DNA of 64,000 nt from Thermothelomyces thermophilus ATCC 42464 (lineage: Eukaryota > Ascomycota > Sordariomycetes > Sordariales > Chaetomiaceae). Made by a program: the position numbers and the translations under genes. The DNA is taken from assembly GCF_000226095.1 (NCBI RefSeq), contig NC_016473.1, positions 3,782,001 to 3,846,000 of the forward strand, in the 5' to 3' direction. This document shows positions 10,541-23,362 of the stretch, piece by piece. The notes beneath the pieces were generated by a model. The model made no database searches. It was not told the origin of the DNA and saw only the letters and a program-made list of their open reading frames with translations. How positions within the stretch are numbered: position 1 is the first letter of the stretch; the number at the start of each line of letters is the position of its first letter.

Positions 10541-12400
10541 ATGAATCGTATCGACGTCAAAAGGCGAAATGTCATCGACCATCGCAAGAAGCAATTTGCA
10601 GTTCCCCAGTACAAGGAAACGCAGTATCCGCACCGCCTGAACTTTTACACGACCCCGCCCACTGCCGATATTACGCTCGAGCAGTTCGAGCAATGGGCCA
10701 TCGACAGGTTACGGGGTGTGTAGACCCGCCCGCCGGCGTGCTGTCGGGGCCCGTCGATTTATTATTGACCCTGCTTTTTTGTGTGTCCTAGTGCTCGCCG
10801 AGCTCGAAGCATGCTCCTTCCGCAACAAGACGCCCGCCGAGACGGAGCTGCACATGAAGCCCCTCCTCGACAAGTACCTCCGGCTCGACGCCAACAGCTC
10901 GACCGCCTCGCCGCTGCACGCGCAGCGCCAGAAGGACCACTACAGCCACTTCATCCTGCGGCTGGCGTTCGCGTCGACCGAGGACCTGCGCCGGCGCTTC
11001 GCCCGCGCCGAGACGATGCTGTTCCGCCTGCGCTTCCAGACGGACGACTCGCGCGAGCGCGCCGCCTTCATACGCACCCTCAACCTCGACTGGGAGCCCG
11101 TGTCGGACGAGGAGAAGCGTGAGTTGGCGCCGCAGCTGGCGAGCACGATCGGATACGGCAAGCGTGCCCCGCAGGTGCTGGACGAGGACTGGCTCAAGGT
11201 CGACTGGACGCGCGTGCCGGACTTGATTGAGAATCGCAAGGTATATGTCAGGGCAGGGAAGGCGTATGTGCCTGGGAAGGAGCAGCAGAGCATGGTGCTG
11301 AATGCGTTTACGAAACGGTTGGAGACGGAGTTGGAGGTAGGTTTTTCCCCCCCCCCCCCTCCGGCGTAGAGTGAGCAACACCGAGGGGGAGAGGGACACT
11401 GCTAACCAGAACCCTTTTGTTTTTTTTCGGTATCCTCGGTTCGCAGCTTACGGCCCGTGCACTCCCACGGCTAGACGAGGACGACCGTTTGACTCCGATC
11501 CTCGACCACCTGTCCAAGAATTTCATCGCGCCCGACGCAAGCTACGCGGGCTCGGGCGCCGCGATTGAGGGTGCCGAGATCACGGCGCGCAACATCGACA
11601 ACCTGTCGCAGCACTTCCCCATGTGCATGACGCACCTGCACCGGTCGCTCCGGCGTGACGCGCATCTCAAGCACTACGGGCGGCTGCAATACACGCTCTT
11701 CCTCAAGGGCATCGGGCTCAGCCTGGAGGAGAGCCTCATCTTCTGGCGGTCCGCGTTCAACAAGATCACGGATGACACCTTCAACAAGGAATACCGCTAT
11801 AACGTGCGGCACGCGTACGGCGACGTCGGCGGCGACTCGAACCGACGCAGCGGCGGCTACAGCCCCTACAGCTGCCAGAAGATCCTCACCGAACATGCCC
11901 CAGGGCCGGGAGAGGCCCACGGCTGCCCGTACCGCCACTTTAGCCCGGAGAACCTGACCACGCTGCTCCGCGCGTCGGGGGTGACGGACCGGGCGGTTCT
12001 GGAGGGCGTCAAGGTGGACACCGAGAACCAGAAATTTCACATGGCGTGTAACCGGTGCGTTTTTCTCTCTTTTCCCTTTTCCTCTTCACCCCCCCCCCCC
12101 CCACAACCCCTTTTTCCTTCCACTCCCCGTCACGAGGGTCAACCTTTACACCACCCTCCATAATAAAAATTGGTTCGCGTTTTGGCTGATGTGATGGCTT
12201 CTTCGGTTGGGGGTGTGGTTAGCGTATTTGAGCACCTCCACAAGGCGGAGATAAAACGCGCAAAGGACGAAGGGATCATGACTGCTGCGCAGCTCGAAAC
12301 GATTGTGCACCCGAACGAGTATTTTAAGCGGAGCTATCTGCTGAAGCATATGGACGGCAAGCAACACAAGGAAAAGGGGGATGTGAATATGGAAGGGTGA
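10541..12400 (+). CDS. PRI2: DNA primase large subunit (p58)
   Basis: Partner of the catalytic primase subunit in the polymerase alpha-primase complex that starts Okazaki fragments. Four exons: 10541-10715, 10792-11336, 11447-12054 and 12223-12400, giving 501 aa; all junctions keep frame. The N-terminus has the family signature FYTTPPTADITLEQFE followed by LAELEAC. The four iron-sulfur cysteines expected of PriL/PRI2 are present: FPMCMTHLH, SPYSCQKIL, HGCPYRHF and HMACNR. The C-terminus ends with the short segment HPNEYFKRS common to the family. Intron 2 contains a C-run and a T-run, and intron 3 (168 nt) a C-run of about 15. Family assignment is firm; only the exact exon 3/4 boundary is slightly less certain because the last intron is long. 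Confidence 0.95.
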
Positions 12401-15400
12401 CAGTGACAGGCTGAGGAGGGTTGCCAGGTGGGGGGGGTCAGCTGCGTCGGCATCCGACCCTCCCGGAAGCTTGGGGGGTTGTGGCTTGGTGACTGTTACG
12501 CAACTTTTGTTCTACACTTACGATCGTATTCAGGCTATTGTTGTCGTCGTTGGTGGTTGGAAGGGCGCTAGAGACGAGACGACCATGTGAATGCGTAAGG
12601 CGTGCGTAAGCGCACGTGTTAGGTCAGCAATATACCTGGTGCTTACCATGACAATATACCGACACTAATCCTATTCTATGTCGATCTAATAAGGGGCTCG
12701 TGGCAGCCTCACCTCAGCATGCCGACAGATAACGCACACCATGTCGTGTTTAGGGGGAAGGTCTCAGCTGGGATCAGAAGGCTGCGACGCTTGGCGCTGC
12801 ATACCCCTACGACTACAATTTCCCGACATAGTAACGGAGTCCCGGTTGCGAAATTCCGTTAGAACAACGCCTGGCCCCTTCCGTTACAAGATACACATGA
12901 TACTTGTAACGCAATACCGTAACAATCGGTTTCGATCGCGGTCTCGATCGCCATTGTGTTCGATGCCAAGCGACCTGCGGCAACCCGCGACCATCGAAGG
13001 TCGATCGGAAATCGATTGCAACCCAACGCTCGCGGCCCCACCGCGCAAAGCAAGAAAACGTTGGCTCCGTCAGTGCATGCAGGGAAAAAAGGGACTGGTG
13101 AGAAAAAGGCGGGAATCCCTCGATGCTCCGAGGATTCCAACCTGAGCACATGAGAAAACAGAAAAAAAAAAACCTAACTTGCCGACCAATCGTTCGCCTA
13201 CTCGACGACGGCTTTCTGCGTGTGTGCAAGCATCTGCCAGGGTTTCTCCCTCACATCCCCATTTTTGGCTTGATAAAGTGATGATAAAAGGCGGAGTCGG
13301 CGGCGTATCATGTTTATTTCTTTTCCATGGCGTTGTTTCCTCTTGGCGCTGCTTCGTCGGCATCCCTGTTGTCTAGGTGTAGGGCCTGTGGACGAGGGAA
13401 CTCACAACTTTCCTTGGTCGCCGAGCAGGCTGGGCCAGGAAGGACTTATGTACTGACACTTTTGCTTGATGCGCCGCTCAACCCCTTACTTTTATTTATT
13501 TTTTTCTTGTTCCTTCTTTTTTTCTTGTTCTATAATTCATCTCGCCTCCCCGGATTGTCTTCGGGCAAGATTCCGTGATCGATTTGCCATAATTTGATGC
13601 AAGACAGTCATTCATGTCTGTCTCGACTCTGGTCACGCCCGTGTTGCGCGTGCGAGGGGAAGGGGCGCCAGCGATCGACCTCATCATGGGGTTCGTCGGA
13701 TGTGTTTCTGAGGGTCTTGCAGCACCCATCCGCGCCGGTGTCGTTGTGCATACTAGTGTTATGGATCCCCTATACTCCAGACTGCGACACTACACTACGG
13801 AATACGTGTAGTGTGTGGGAAAGCCTTTGCTGCGAGACCGAGATCCCACCACGACGGCAGACGCAGGGCATAATGCAGCATGAAGTCATCCGGCAGGTCA
13901 AGTCAACGGTCGAGTGGACTGGCCTTTGTTGTTGATGGGGGCCCCGTGCCGGGCCTCATCAATCTCTGGTGGTTAATGGAGCGTCATGGCTAACACACCC
14001 CACCCCCCCCCCCCCCCCCCCCGGGCGCTCGCAGATTGTGTAGCATTAGCGACGCGCCGGCTTGCTCCTGCGAGTAATAATGCGTTGATGAAGCTGCCCC
14101 TCCTCTCTCCTTGCCCGGCGCCGATCGTCGCCGACAACGCAACCCTCTCCCGCATCGAACCCCACGTGCCCCGGATATAGCATCGGCTAGAGAAGGATGA
14201 GCATGTGCGGGAAGTCGCTTGTGTGTCCGGACTTTCCATCAGAGAGAGCGAGAGAGAGGGAGTGAGGAAAAAGAGGAGCCTCGTGGCCCCGAACAGCCTG
14301 TCCACCGCATCACACGGAGTCTTCTTGGGCTGTTACTACTCACACTTGATGCATTTTGCAGACAACAAGTCGTTCAGCATCCGCAAACCAGTCTTTTTTC
14401 GGATGTCCAAAAGGCCAACTTCCAAAGGTTTCCAAGGCTACAAGATGGGGCAGGCAACCAAAAATGGATAGACGGCTCAGGCAGAACATGCAATTAGGGT
14501 TACAGAGCCCTTGCCTGTGACGCAAACCCCTCAGCCAATTGCCAAATCTGCTTTTCTCAGGGTCGATGACGCTGTTGAGCAGGTCCCTGAAGAGGCCCAA
14601 AGGACCCCTGGGGCTGTTGTACTGTGTAGACCGGATACGGGCCTTCATGGAACCGGCTCTGAGAAGTCTCAGAAAGGGCAAACGCACCTCAAGCGTCCTC
14701 TCTCTACGGCCAAAGCTCCTCTTCGCTTTGCTCCATCCAACAAACGCAGCAGTGCGGACTTCTACACTACAATAATCATGTATATATTTGTGCTCCATAC
14801 AATCAGGGGCCTGTCGCAACCGGGATTTGCAGATCCTTCCCCGGATGGGCGCGTCCAAGTCGACCTCTGCTCTAGTGTACTATAGAAGAACGCGACCCAA
14901 AGTCATGTACATACATACGATAGCTGCCGCCCTGGCATTCCGAAACTCGCGCCGAGACAGCCAGCGAAGGTTCGACGTAAGAGGCCTCGGTAGAAACCTC
15001 CGGAATGCGGATGGAAGGCCGCCTAATTCCTCATGCATGCCCATCTCCCAACCAGCAAAGCAGCTTTCAATTTCAGGGAGCTGTAGTGGAGACGCGGGGG
15101 ACCGGCTGAGCTGGCGGCAGGGCGGAGCAAGCGGGTTGGGGAGTTGAACTGCATTTACGAAGCACGGCACCATTGGCCCAATGATACCCTTTCGCTGCAG
15201 GTTGGGTTGTACCATGTATGTAATCCGTACACAGTATACTATATAAGCTGGCTGCAGCCCCGTTCCGTTTCTAGCTCTTTTGACACCACGGCACATGAAG
15301 ATGTGAACTACAACTCGGCAGCGTCATTCGATCGGACTTTTGTGCCGGTGGTCCAGCACGAAGCTTGCTTCCTTTTTGCCCCAAGGCGCGAGGAACACAC

Positions 15401-16776
15401 CACACCCGAGCAGCACTGAGACATAGCACAAACGGCGATCACAGGACATGCAGATGTGGTGGAACTGTGGTGTGGTGAAACCACCCTGGTTCGATTTCCA
15501 GTGGACCAAATGATAAATGCTAGGTCGTGTGTCCGTACATACAACAAAGTGGTATCATGCCTCTAAAGAGTCCCGCGCGCCCCAATCCCAAACGTGCTGC
15601 ACTGGCGTAATGACATTCCTGTAAACCTATCCCAGAATTTTGGTGATACCCTTCTTTGCCCAAAGAAGACTCCGTCGCTAGGTGGCTTCGATGCAAAACT
15701 AGAGAATAGCCCGAAGAGGAAAAAAAAAAAACTAGAAGATGCTGAAGAGAAACGCTGTGCCGGGTTGAGAGAGGAAAACGTAACAAACGATGGGAGAAAA
15801 AGGAATTGAAAAAGACCTCAACGACGACGCTCCCCCTTCTCTTGTTCAATCCGGCCACGGTGCAGATCAGGCGGTGCCAATGGCAGTTGTTGTTGCATGC
15901 CATCGCCGACCCCTCATTTATAACCGATGGGGTCACCGGATATAAAAAGAGGTGAAGCATGTCGACGTCAGCGGCTTGGCAACGAAGCGCAGGGGATTCA
16001 GATCGCGAATCCCGCCATTGGAGGAAAAGATTCTCGTTGCGGGCCGCTGCGGGCTTTGTTGCCCAATGGGATGTTCAGGATCCAAAACCTGCAGCCATCC
16101 GACGCACCGCGATAATCCCGTGTCGCAAAAGGGCGAGCTGTACTATGTATGCGACAGGCGTTCTGCGAGCGTTGAGCGCTGCGCGTTGTGTGTTGTGCCG
16201 TGTTGTCGTATCGCCCGATCAAAGACAGAATGCTGCGATGCGGGCCCGCGCTCATGCAACCCTCCTCCTCTGTCGACTCAAACCCTCGAGATTCCCGCAG
16301 CCGAGGCTCGAAAGTTTGAGTGTCTTGCGGGGTGGGAGCGGTCGTTGTCGCTGGCAGCAGGGGGGCCGCTTCGGAGAGTTTTACCAAAGAATAGGAGAAA
16401 ATGTCGCCTCGTCGTTGATCCGCGAGGTGCAGATTGCTGGCCCGTAGAGGTCCGGAGAAGATCCGGAGAGAAGCCGGAGAGAAGGCGTTTGTTTGAGACC
16501 GTCGCCCGGACTCAACCGGCCGAGCGGCCCGGTTGGTCTGAGACTCGAGTCTGCCGCGCAGCTCAGAGACGTGCTGCCGAGATGCGTCCCGATGCTCCAA
16601 CGAAACATTGGAGGGAGCCTTGAGGATACCAGCGTAAAGCATCGCTGGCGGTCGCGGTGCCCGACGGCTCGCCTGCTCGCCATTGAACTGCTGGCCAACC
16701 AGGGACACTTGGGTACGTCGAGAAACCCGGGATCTAGAGCTGTCCTCTCTTGGTCGTTCGCAGGCATGCTCCCTTG
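12401..16776. other. Gene-poor region of about 4.4 kb
   Basis: No open frame here shows family-like conservation, a convincing start or splice pattern. Visible features are homopolymer runs (for example C20 at 14003-14022), short AT-rich patches and a tRNA-B-box-like sequence at 15488-15499 that does not fold as a tRNA. Long UTRs, non-coding transcripts or a lineage-specific gene cannot be excluded. Confidence 0.4.
14003..14022. repeat. Poly-C run (20 bases)
   Basis: Twenty consecutive C in non-coding DNA, preceded by CACACCCCAC. Likely variable in length between isolates and prone to sequencing error. Confidence 0.8.
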
Positions 16777-17757
16777 CTACGTATAGCCGACCATCTTGGC
16801 GCAGCGGTTGCAGTAGTAGATGTTGGTACCAATCTGAACCATGCCAAACAAGCTTGGGTCGTCGGTCGAGGTGATCTCCTCGGCCCGCGCGCACCGTAGG
16901 CAGCGGATGACGGCAACATGAACCGTGGGCCGGGACGTCGAGTCGACGCTGTCTCGAACGGTTGTAGAGTTCATCGTGTCCGAGGATGGAAGGTCCGGGT
17001 CTGATGCCGAGTAGGAAGAGGAGGAGGAGGAGGAGGAGGAGGATGTTGATGTGGATGACGACGACGACGAGGCCGGTGAGATATTGCCGGTGTATTTGAC
17101 TGTTGGTGGGCGTGATGGCGCCGAGGACATGCTGGACAAAACCGAAAACCTAGGGAGGGGGTTGCTGTCTCTTATCTCGCGGTCTGAGGTCGAGGCCTGA
17201 TGGGAACCATTGATGGAGAAAATATCTGGGAGAATCTGGGCATGTCCGTCTCTCAAATCGAAGGCGCAACTTGGAGGGGGGTGTAGCTGCTTTATTTTAG
17301 CACGAGGGATGGGCTGGGCCAGACCAAAGGTCTTAGGTCCGGACCTGGTTCCACCAACAGGAAAGGCTGGGACAAGGACATGAACCCGAGAACTGTGGGA
17401 CCATCGAGGCAGGGGTTGCACCTCCCTGCTGAGTGAAAGGCAAACATAACGGATGTTACGAACATTACACGTTTTGCTGCTGCGTGCTTTACAGCGCTCC
17501 CGTGGCCACGCAAGGACGCCTCGAAGGGCAACAATTGGATTCATAACGAGGCCGACCTTCATTTCCACCTCTGCACACATTCGGAGTCCACGGCGGGCTC
17601 GAGTATGAAGCTTTACCGTCCATATCCGAAACGAGCGGCGAAAAAATGCAGGAATAAAAGAAAAAAAAGCTGAACGCTGACTCACACGCCGCCTCCTGTT
17701 GAGTGCTGAGACAGCCCCAACCATCGATTCAAAGGTGGGTGGAGTGGTCAGGTGCAT
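16777..17757 (-). CDS. Uncharacterised protein with a CxxC...CxxC zinc-ribbon-like C-terminus
   Basis: The frame is open from 17757 to the stop at 16777 (326 codons), but the real gene may be shorter. The convincing part is the C-terminal 117 residues starting at Met 17130: a Ser/Thr-rich linker (poly-Ser from a CTC/TCC repeat, about 17023-17043) and then IRCLRCARAEE, about 24 residues, YYCNRCAKMVGYT. Two CxxC pairs spaced like this are typical of a small zinc ribbon or rubredoxin-like fold. Upstream, 17757-17688 could be a first exon followed by a GTGAGT donor. No signal peptide or membrane segment is seen. I do not recognise a named family. C-terminal coding is likely; the start and exon structure are uncertain. 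Confidence 0.5.
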   Translation of the reverse strand: MHLTTPPTFESMVGAVSALNRRRRVSQRSAFFSFIPAFFRRSFRIWTVKLHTRARRGLRMCAEVEMKVGLVMNPIVALRGVLAWPRERCKARSSKTCNVRNIRYVCLSLSREVQPLPRWSHSSRVHVLVPAFPVGGTRSGPKTFGLAQPIPRAKIKQLHPPPSCAFDLRDGHAQILPDIFSINGSHQASTSDREIRDSNPLPRFSVLSSMSSAPSRPPTVKYTGNISPASSSSSSTSTSSSSSSSSSSYSASDPDLPSSDTMNSTTVRDSVDSTSRPTVHVAVIRCLRCARAEEITSTDDPSLFGMVQIGTNIYYCNRCAKMVGYT

Positions 17758-20700
17758 ATCGGGCGTCGAGACCTTCCGTTTTACGTCCCAGATCGCATTT
17801 TTTTATTTGGGTCCGTGCACGAGGGCGATGTGCGCGGAGATCGGAGGGTAGCACTGGCATCGAACTACTATGTACACACTATATACGGATAAGAGCTGGC
17901 TGGTTCGATTGATCGCGGTCCTAGAGCACCACGCATTGCGCTCCTCTTTTTGAGGCTCTTCGTTTTGTGCCAATTAGCGTCAAGTCAATCTCGATTTGCT
18001 TTTTTTTATCTCCTGAAATCTGCTGCTAACAGGACGCGATCACAGTTAGCTGCCTTCGTTCACCATATGCACACAATAATCAACTACAAGGTACTTCCGA
18101 TGCATGCAAGGGCCAGCGATGAGCCGTTCTTCGTTTGCCGGAGCTCTGGGTCCAGCCTTGCCCCACTGCAAACCGATTACCTACATAGGGCAAGTTCCTG
18201 TGGCTTCAGGCAACTTCTGTGTAACTAGTCTAGACCCGGCCAAGAAAGGTTCGAGACATCGAGGTCGAGCGCCCGTCAGATCCGTAGGGTAAGCTCCGTC
18301 GGCATTCGGCCAAAAGGTGTCCTTGAACAAAGGCCGACATACATAGTAGGGTTGGGTGAGCAGTGTGCAACCGTGCGGCATTTCTTAAGGATAGTGGCAG
18401 GTGCACACCACGCGGTCACTACACCAGCGTACGGACATTCCGGGCTCTCGTGGAGGGTGTTTTTCAGCGAGGCTCCGATGGTTGGAGTGGCCGGTGAAAC
18501 AGGGCCCCATAATTCCGCGCAAATGCCCGCTTCCATTCAGCTCGCAACTAACTCCGTACTCCGTACTAATCCGTTGACGGTTCCCGGCCGTCAGGTACGC
18601 GGTGGTGCGGTCAGCTGTACCTGAAACCACTGGCTTCTGGAAGTCCCGTCACCTCCGACTGTACTCCGTACCGTGCGTACGCATGTGCAAACATACTCCG
18701 TCCACTACCAGTTGCGAAAATTGCGCGTACCGTTATGCACATCAAACCACCGAGAAGTGCCGAGACAGCCAGCACCCATTTCTTTAGTTTTCCACGGAAA
18801 TGCGAGATGCTCGTAGTGTAAAGGAGAACGTGACACCTGGTCCATGCGACGTGATAGGCAGTGTAGCACAAGTAAGTTTGCCAGCGGAGACCATTTCGGC
18901 AGTCACTTTGGGATATTAAGGCAGCAGAACGTTTCATCTCGAGCTCCACTCGTAGGAGCCGCCGATCTCTGGAGAAGAGCCTCGAAAGGTGCACCGTTAT
19001 ATCGGACACTAACGAAAATGCAGCATTGGGAATGTCTATCTCGTGTCATACCTCTGCTCGTTTTTAACCACCGTTTTACACCGCATCTCGGCTTCGCGGC
19101 CTGGAAGAGAAGAAGATTTGACAGCATACTGTTTGAGCGGCAAGGCAATTATTCCGTACGAACCTAGGTAAGATAGGTTAGTTGTTACTTTGTACTCAAC
19201 AATTGCACAGATATCCCCAGCCAAGCCGGGCAGCCCGATGTAGTGTAATTCGTAGTGCATTCCTCAGACCCGCAAGCCTCACTCATCTCCCGCTCTTGGC
19301 ATGCTAGTGTGTTTGTACTGGTAAGGTCTCGACGTTCGAGACCAACCGATCGCCATCCCCATTTCGGCCAATCAGCCACGAGGAAGTCTGCAGACGCGCC
19401 ACTGGACCTGCCGATCAGGTGTAACTAAAAGGAGAGTTCACTCCGGATCACAAGTACGCAGTAACTCGGGTAGTACAATACCTGAAAATGCCATTGCTGT
19501 CGTACTCTCACTTGGGCCGAGAAGGTCAACTGTCTATGCTCCTACGGAGTACTAGGTATTCTGTATTCTGTAATCATCCTATTGTATACTGTTCTGCGAT
19601 GCAAGCTGCTGATTATGCCTGACTGACTTGCACGAATATTTTTTTTTCTCCTACAGTAGATGGAGGTAATGGATACAGGGTACGTACTGTACACATGTGG
19701 CCAGCTCAAACGCAAATAGCTTTGTCAAAATATCGCGAATGATCGGTCGTTCAGGCAGTGTGTGACGACAGCCACTTTCGCATTCGGAGCCAAGAATGGC
19801 AATTCTTTCCTCGGCTGTTGATACCTAACGCTCACATACATACATACACGAGAGTGGATAAGCGTCGAGAAGGTTCAATTCTGAGTCAGCCGGGACGATA
19901 CGGTTTGCTGTATTTGCACATGGCCGAGCCACATTCTCGTGATTGTGCCATTCACTCATCGATAGGGCTTTCCTGTTGTTCGTACTTGCGTACACTAGTG
20001 TATCCGAGCCAGTCTCTACTTGCCTTAGTCAATCGAGGCAATTGCGAACTGGATCGTGTCGGAGACGACGCTCCACGTTACCATCCGAATGGAGCTAGCG
20101 TAGCTCCGCTCCCGCCTAACGCCAATGCGGGTTGCCGCGGTGGGTTTGGGATCGACGAGCACATCGAAGTCGATGTTCGATAACTACCGATCTCCCCAGA
20201 TTTGGAGCGATCGAAAAGGCAACGTTCTTCATCGGAAACTCGGGAGAAACTGGTCCGCGACACGTTATGTAATCATACCAGGGGCAAAACTCACGCTTGC
20301 GAAAGGCCAAACAATTCAGTCTGCTTTTTCCAGTGAAATTGTGGATTTACTCCGTACATTTCCACCAAACTCCCAATAATCATTTGCGCATCCAAGTAGT
20401 GTCACTCGCCCCGCCCACCTGGGAGACCGGAGGTCCTTTCACGGCGCAGAATCGCAATTCCATTGGCGGGCAGTGCAAGACGGTCATCTGTCATCGTCAA
20501 CCACAAAACGTCATCTGAACCAGAGTCTAGCATACGGTGGCTTAACGCCCGCTCAAGAGCGCGCGTGGCTCGAAGAGCCGTTCAGGCCGACGCGGGGATG
20601 GAGAGACCATCAGGCCACCGGCACTAGGGACGGCTTGGTTGTTTCTCACGATATTACAATTCCAACCGCTGCTAGAGGGTTCAGGCAGACATCGCTAAGT

Positions 20701-21406
20701 GAAAAGTTCTACTCGTAGGGGGCCAAGCGCCGGCTTCGCTCTGTTATGCCCTCGTCTACACTTTCACATCTATCGCATGCTCGACCGCAGGGGAGAGAGT
20801 AAAGGGAGCAGGGATGATGGCTGGAACTGGCGCCTGGCGCGGGGTTAGAAAGATGCAGTCTCAAGGTGGCCGGAACAAAGAGAAGCTGTGCTCGGCCAAA
20901 TCGCAACGTTACCTATGAGGGGCATCAGAACAAGCGTATCGCAGTGTTGTGGGAGCAGCTCCCAGGAAACAAAACAAAAAGGTTCGAAAAAAAAAAAACA
21001 CGTGGTTATTCTGGCAGAGTGTTTTACTGCAGAGAGTTTGGAGCAGCAACCAGAAGGAGTGTAACCGCTCCCTCTGTACCCGAGGCGACGGCACGGTCTA
21101 GATCCTCCGAGCTCAGCTGAAAACTTTTAGAAGGAAAGAAGACTCTATAGTGTACCACAGATCACACTGCACGGCAACCTTCCCACCACGACTTGTTGGT
21201 CGTGAATGGCCTAGACCGTCTCGCCACCCTGCGATTCTACAGTACCAAGCACTACAAGCATTCATTGGAAATTCGGGTCGTCAATTGGCTCCACCCCCTG
21301 GCGGCCGTGCTAGCTGATATCTATATCCGCCTGGTGCCATCAACTCAAACATCATCGTCAAGGTCTCGGCGGGAACGACCCCATCGCTTCACCAACCTCC
21401 GTTTCG

Positions 21407-21427
21407 CCCCCCCGGGGGGGGGGGGGG
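21407..21427. repeat. C7G14 homopolymer pair
   Basis: Seven C followed by fourteen G; able to form a hairpin or a G-rich structure. Non-coding. Length should be treated with care because of sequencing error in such runs. Confidence 0.7.
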
Positions 21428-22239
21428 AAGGAACAGGAATGTGGCAACAAACCAACACTCATCTTCGCCCTAGTAACACTCTCCGAGGAGATGCTTATTC
21501 AACGTCCAACGTATCTCGAGAAGATCCTCCTGTTGCCATCGTGCGGGGGAAGAAGTGGCTCCTGCTACGGGATTGTTCCTTCCCCTGTCCTTTGTCATCA
21601 CGGTATATACCGCGTCTGGTCTTCCGTCGAGCACTCGCTACCGCTTTGGGGCCTATCGTTGGTGCAAAGACGGAGAAAAAGAGCCCGCCGTCCAATGTTG
21701 TGTGAGTAACCCAAGATGTCTGCCTCTTAAGGCTACCCTCTCGGGGGGTTGGGGGGGGGGGGAAGGGGATTTTTGCTACCAAACCTCATTCTCCGCCTGC
21801 AGCCTTTCTCTCCGTTGTTTTCTCCGAGGCGCACAGTTATATTCGAAGCTCTTACAGCTACATCCTCATAAGCTTGCCCAGCACATAGCTTTTGTGTCCA
21901 AGACGAGAGAGACTAAAAGACAGGGATACAGACACACAGAAATTCGCAAGAGGAAGGACGGCAGGGAGTTCGGGGGACCGAAGGAGTACCATGTTATTTG
22001 GACCAAACGCTACAGAGTGCTGGAAACCTGCGCTGTAATCATTCCAACAGTATCCGGCAAAAACATCCGCAAGCCTGGCAACTCCAGGCAACGGCATGTG
22101 CGACGATGCAGAGATAGAGAGCACGCCCGAGGCCTTGAGTTTTACGGCAACGCCGGTCCTTGTTCTACGCACAACTCTCCCAGATGTGTTCCTTGATGTG
22201 TTCCGAGAATGCCGATGCGACTTCCCTTCTCGTGGCAGC

Positions 22240-22241
<2 letters not shown>

Positions 22242-22277
<36 letters not shown>
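22242..22277. repeat. (GA)n dinucleotide microsatellite
   Basis: About 18 GA units without interruption in non-coding DNA. Confidence 0.9.
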
Positions 22278-22281
<4 letters not shown>

Positions 22282-23362
22282 ATGGGTGCTGGTGTGTCGA
22301 TATGCCGCTTCTCAGCATGTTCTCGGGACAACCTGATCGCTCCGGGCAACACTCTGCGGGCCAAAAGGCGACTCAATCATCTGCTCTCTTGATCAGCCTG
22401 GTGCTAATATTGAGATATCATTGTCTTCTGTCCTATTGTCCTCCGAGTTTTGCTATCTTCCAAAACTGAACTCCCCAACGAACCTACTTGAAAACGCCCC
22501 GTCCGCCACCCCTGCTTATCAACAAAATTCAGCAAGCCACTCAAGACGAACCTCCCTTCGACGGTCTATTATGTACGAATCAAGATAACAACGACAACGA
22601 CGCCGGTCGACATGGTTGGGTATGGCGCTCTTCTTCCCCTTCCTCCCTCTCAATAGGCCAACGCCATCCCAGTCGCCCCCCACCCCAAACTAAAAGACAA
22701 GGGAAGGAAACAAGGGAAACAAAAAGGAGGGTTGTTTGACGCCTTGCTCCGATGCATGGCTATGGAGGTGCGAGTGGGCATTTCCATATACATCTAATCC
22801 GAAGTGCGAGCATGGACGGGGCGAGGCAGCAAAGGGAGAGAAGGAAAAAGCAATCGAGAGAGAAACAGCGCGGGCTGGAAAGAAGCACTCCCCTGTGCAT
22901 TAAAAAAGGTTTTCCCCCCCGTAACTCCCGGCCACGGTGGTATGTACTGGTAATATACCTCGGCTCTCAGCAATGAGCGTATCGAGTTTCATCGGAGTCT
23001 CGGATGAGAGCCGGAAAGATCGAGTACGAATGGTGATGTGCCGAGGCGGGAATCGAAGAGAAGAAAAAGGAAACAGACGAGGCCTGGGGGGGAGGCGTGC
23101 GCAGGCCATGTGTGTGATTTATTGTGATGGAAAAGTAAATGGAAGGAAACTGCCGAAGGACGCCTGTAACTAGAATAGATCGTCTCGTCATAAGTCGGTT
23201 TGCCCGTCCGGAAGGTTTCAAAAGGAAATGATGATGCCGAGAAACGGGGTTCTTCCCCGGTTGGCGCAGGAACTGTTCGGAACCCGGACACCTGAAGGTG
23301 TTCTCATGGGAGGGTCATGTCGGGCCTAGGTAGTGGCTGGTTCGGACGGCAACAGGAGCGGC

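Larger units (their letters stand above)
17758..23362. other. Gene-poor region of about 5.6 kb
   Basis: No supported gene. It contains several copies of ACTCCGTA/TACGGAGT (18551, 18558, 18663, 19543, 20349), an 8-bp stem with 3-base loop at 19325-19343, a C7G14 run at 21407-21427, a GA dinucleotide repeat at 22242-22277 and TACATACA-type patches. Open frames of 170-213 codons near 21193-22196 overlap simple repeats and look random. I saw no transposase, reverse transcriptase or terminal repeat. Confidence 0.4.

Noticed and set aside
13594-14497. Overlapping small open frames around a C20 run
   Set aside because: They run through homopolymers or GA-rich DNA, lack plausible starts and show no family features.
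15420-15515. tRNA-like 3' end with B-box-like GGTTCGATTTCC at 15488-15499 followed by CCAGTGGACCA
   Set aside because: No matching 5' acceptor strand, D-arm or A box upstream, and the T-loop would have eight bases. At most a decayed tRNA-derived fragment.
15998-16894. 298-codon open frame on the minus strand
   Set aside because: Overlaps the CxxC gene in another frame; composition Arg/Ser rich without motifs.
17758-23362. Possible transposon or retroelement remains in the gene-poor block
   Set aside because: No transposase, integrase or reverse-transcriptase-like protein, no long terminal or inverted repeats and no target-site duplication were seen.
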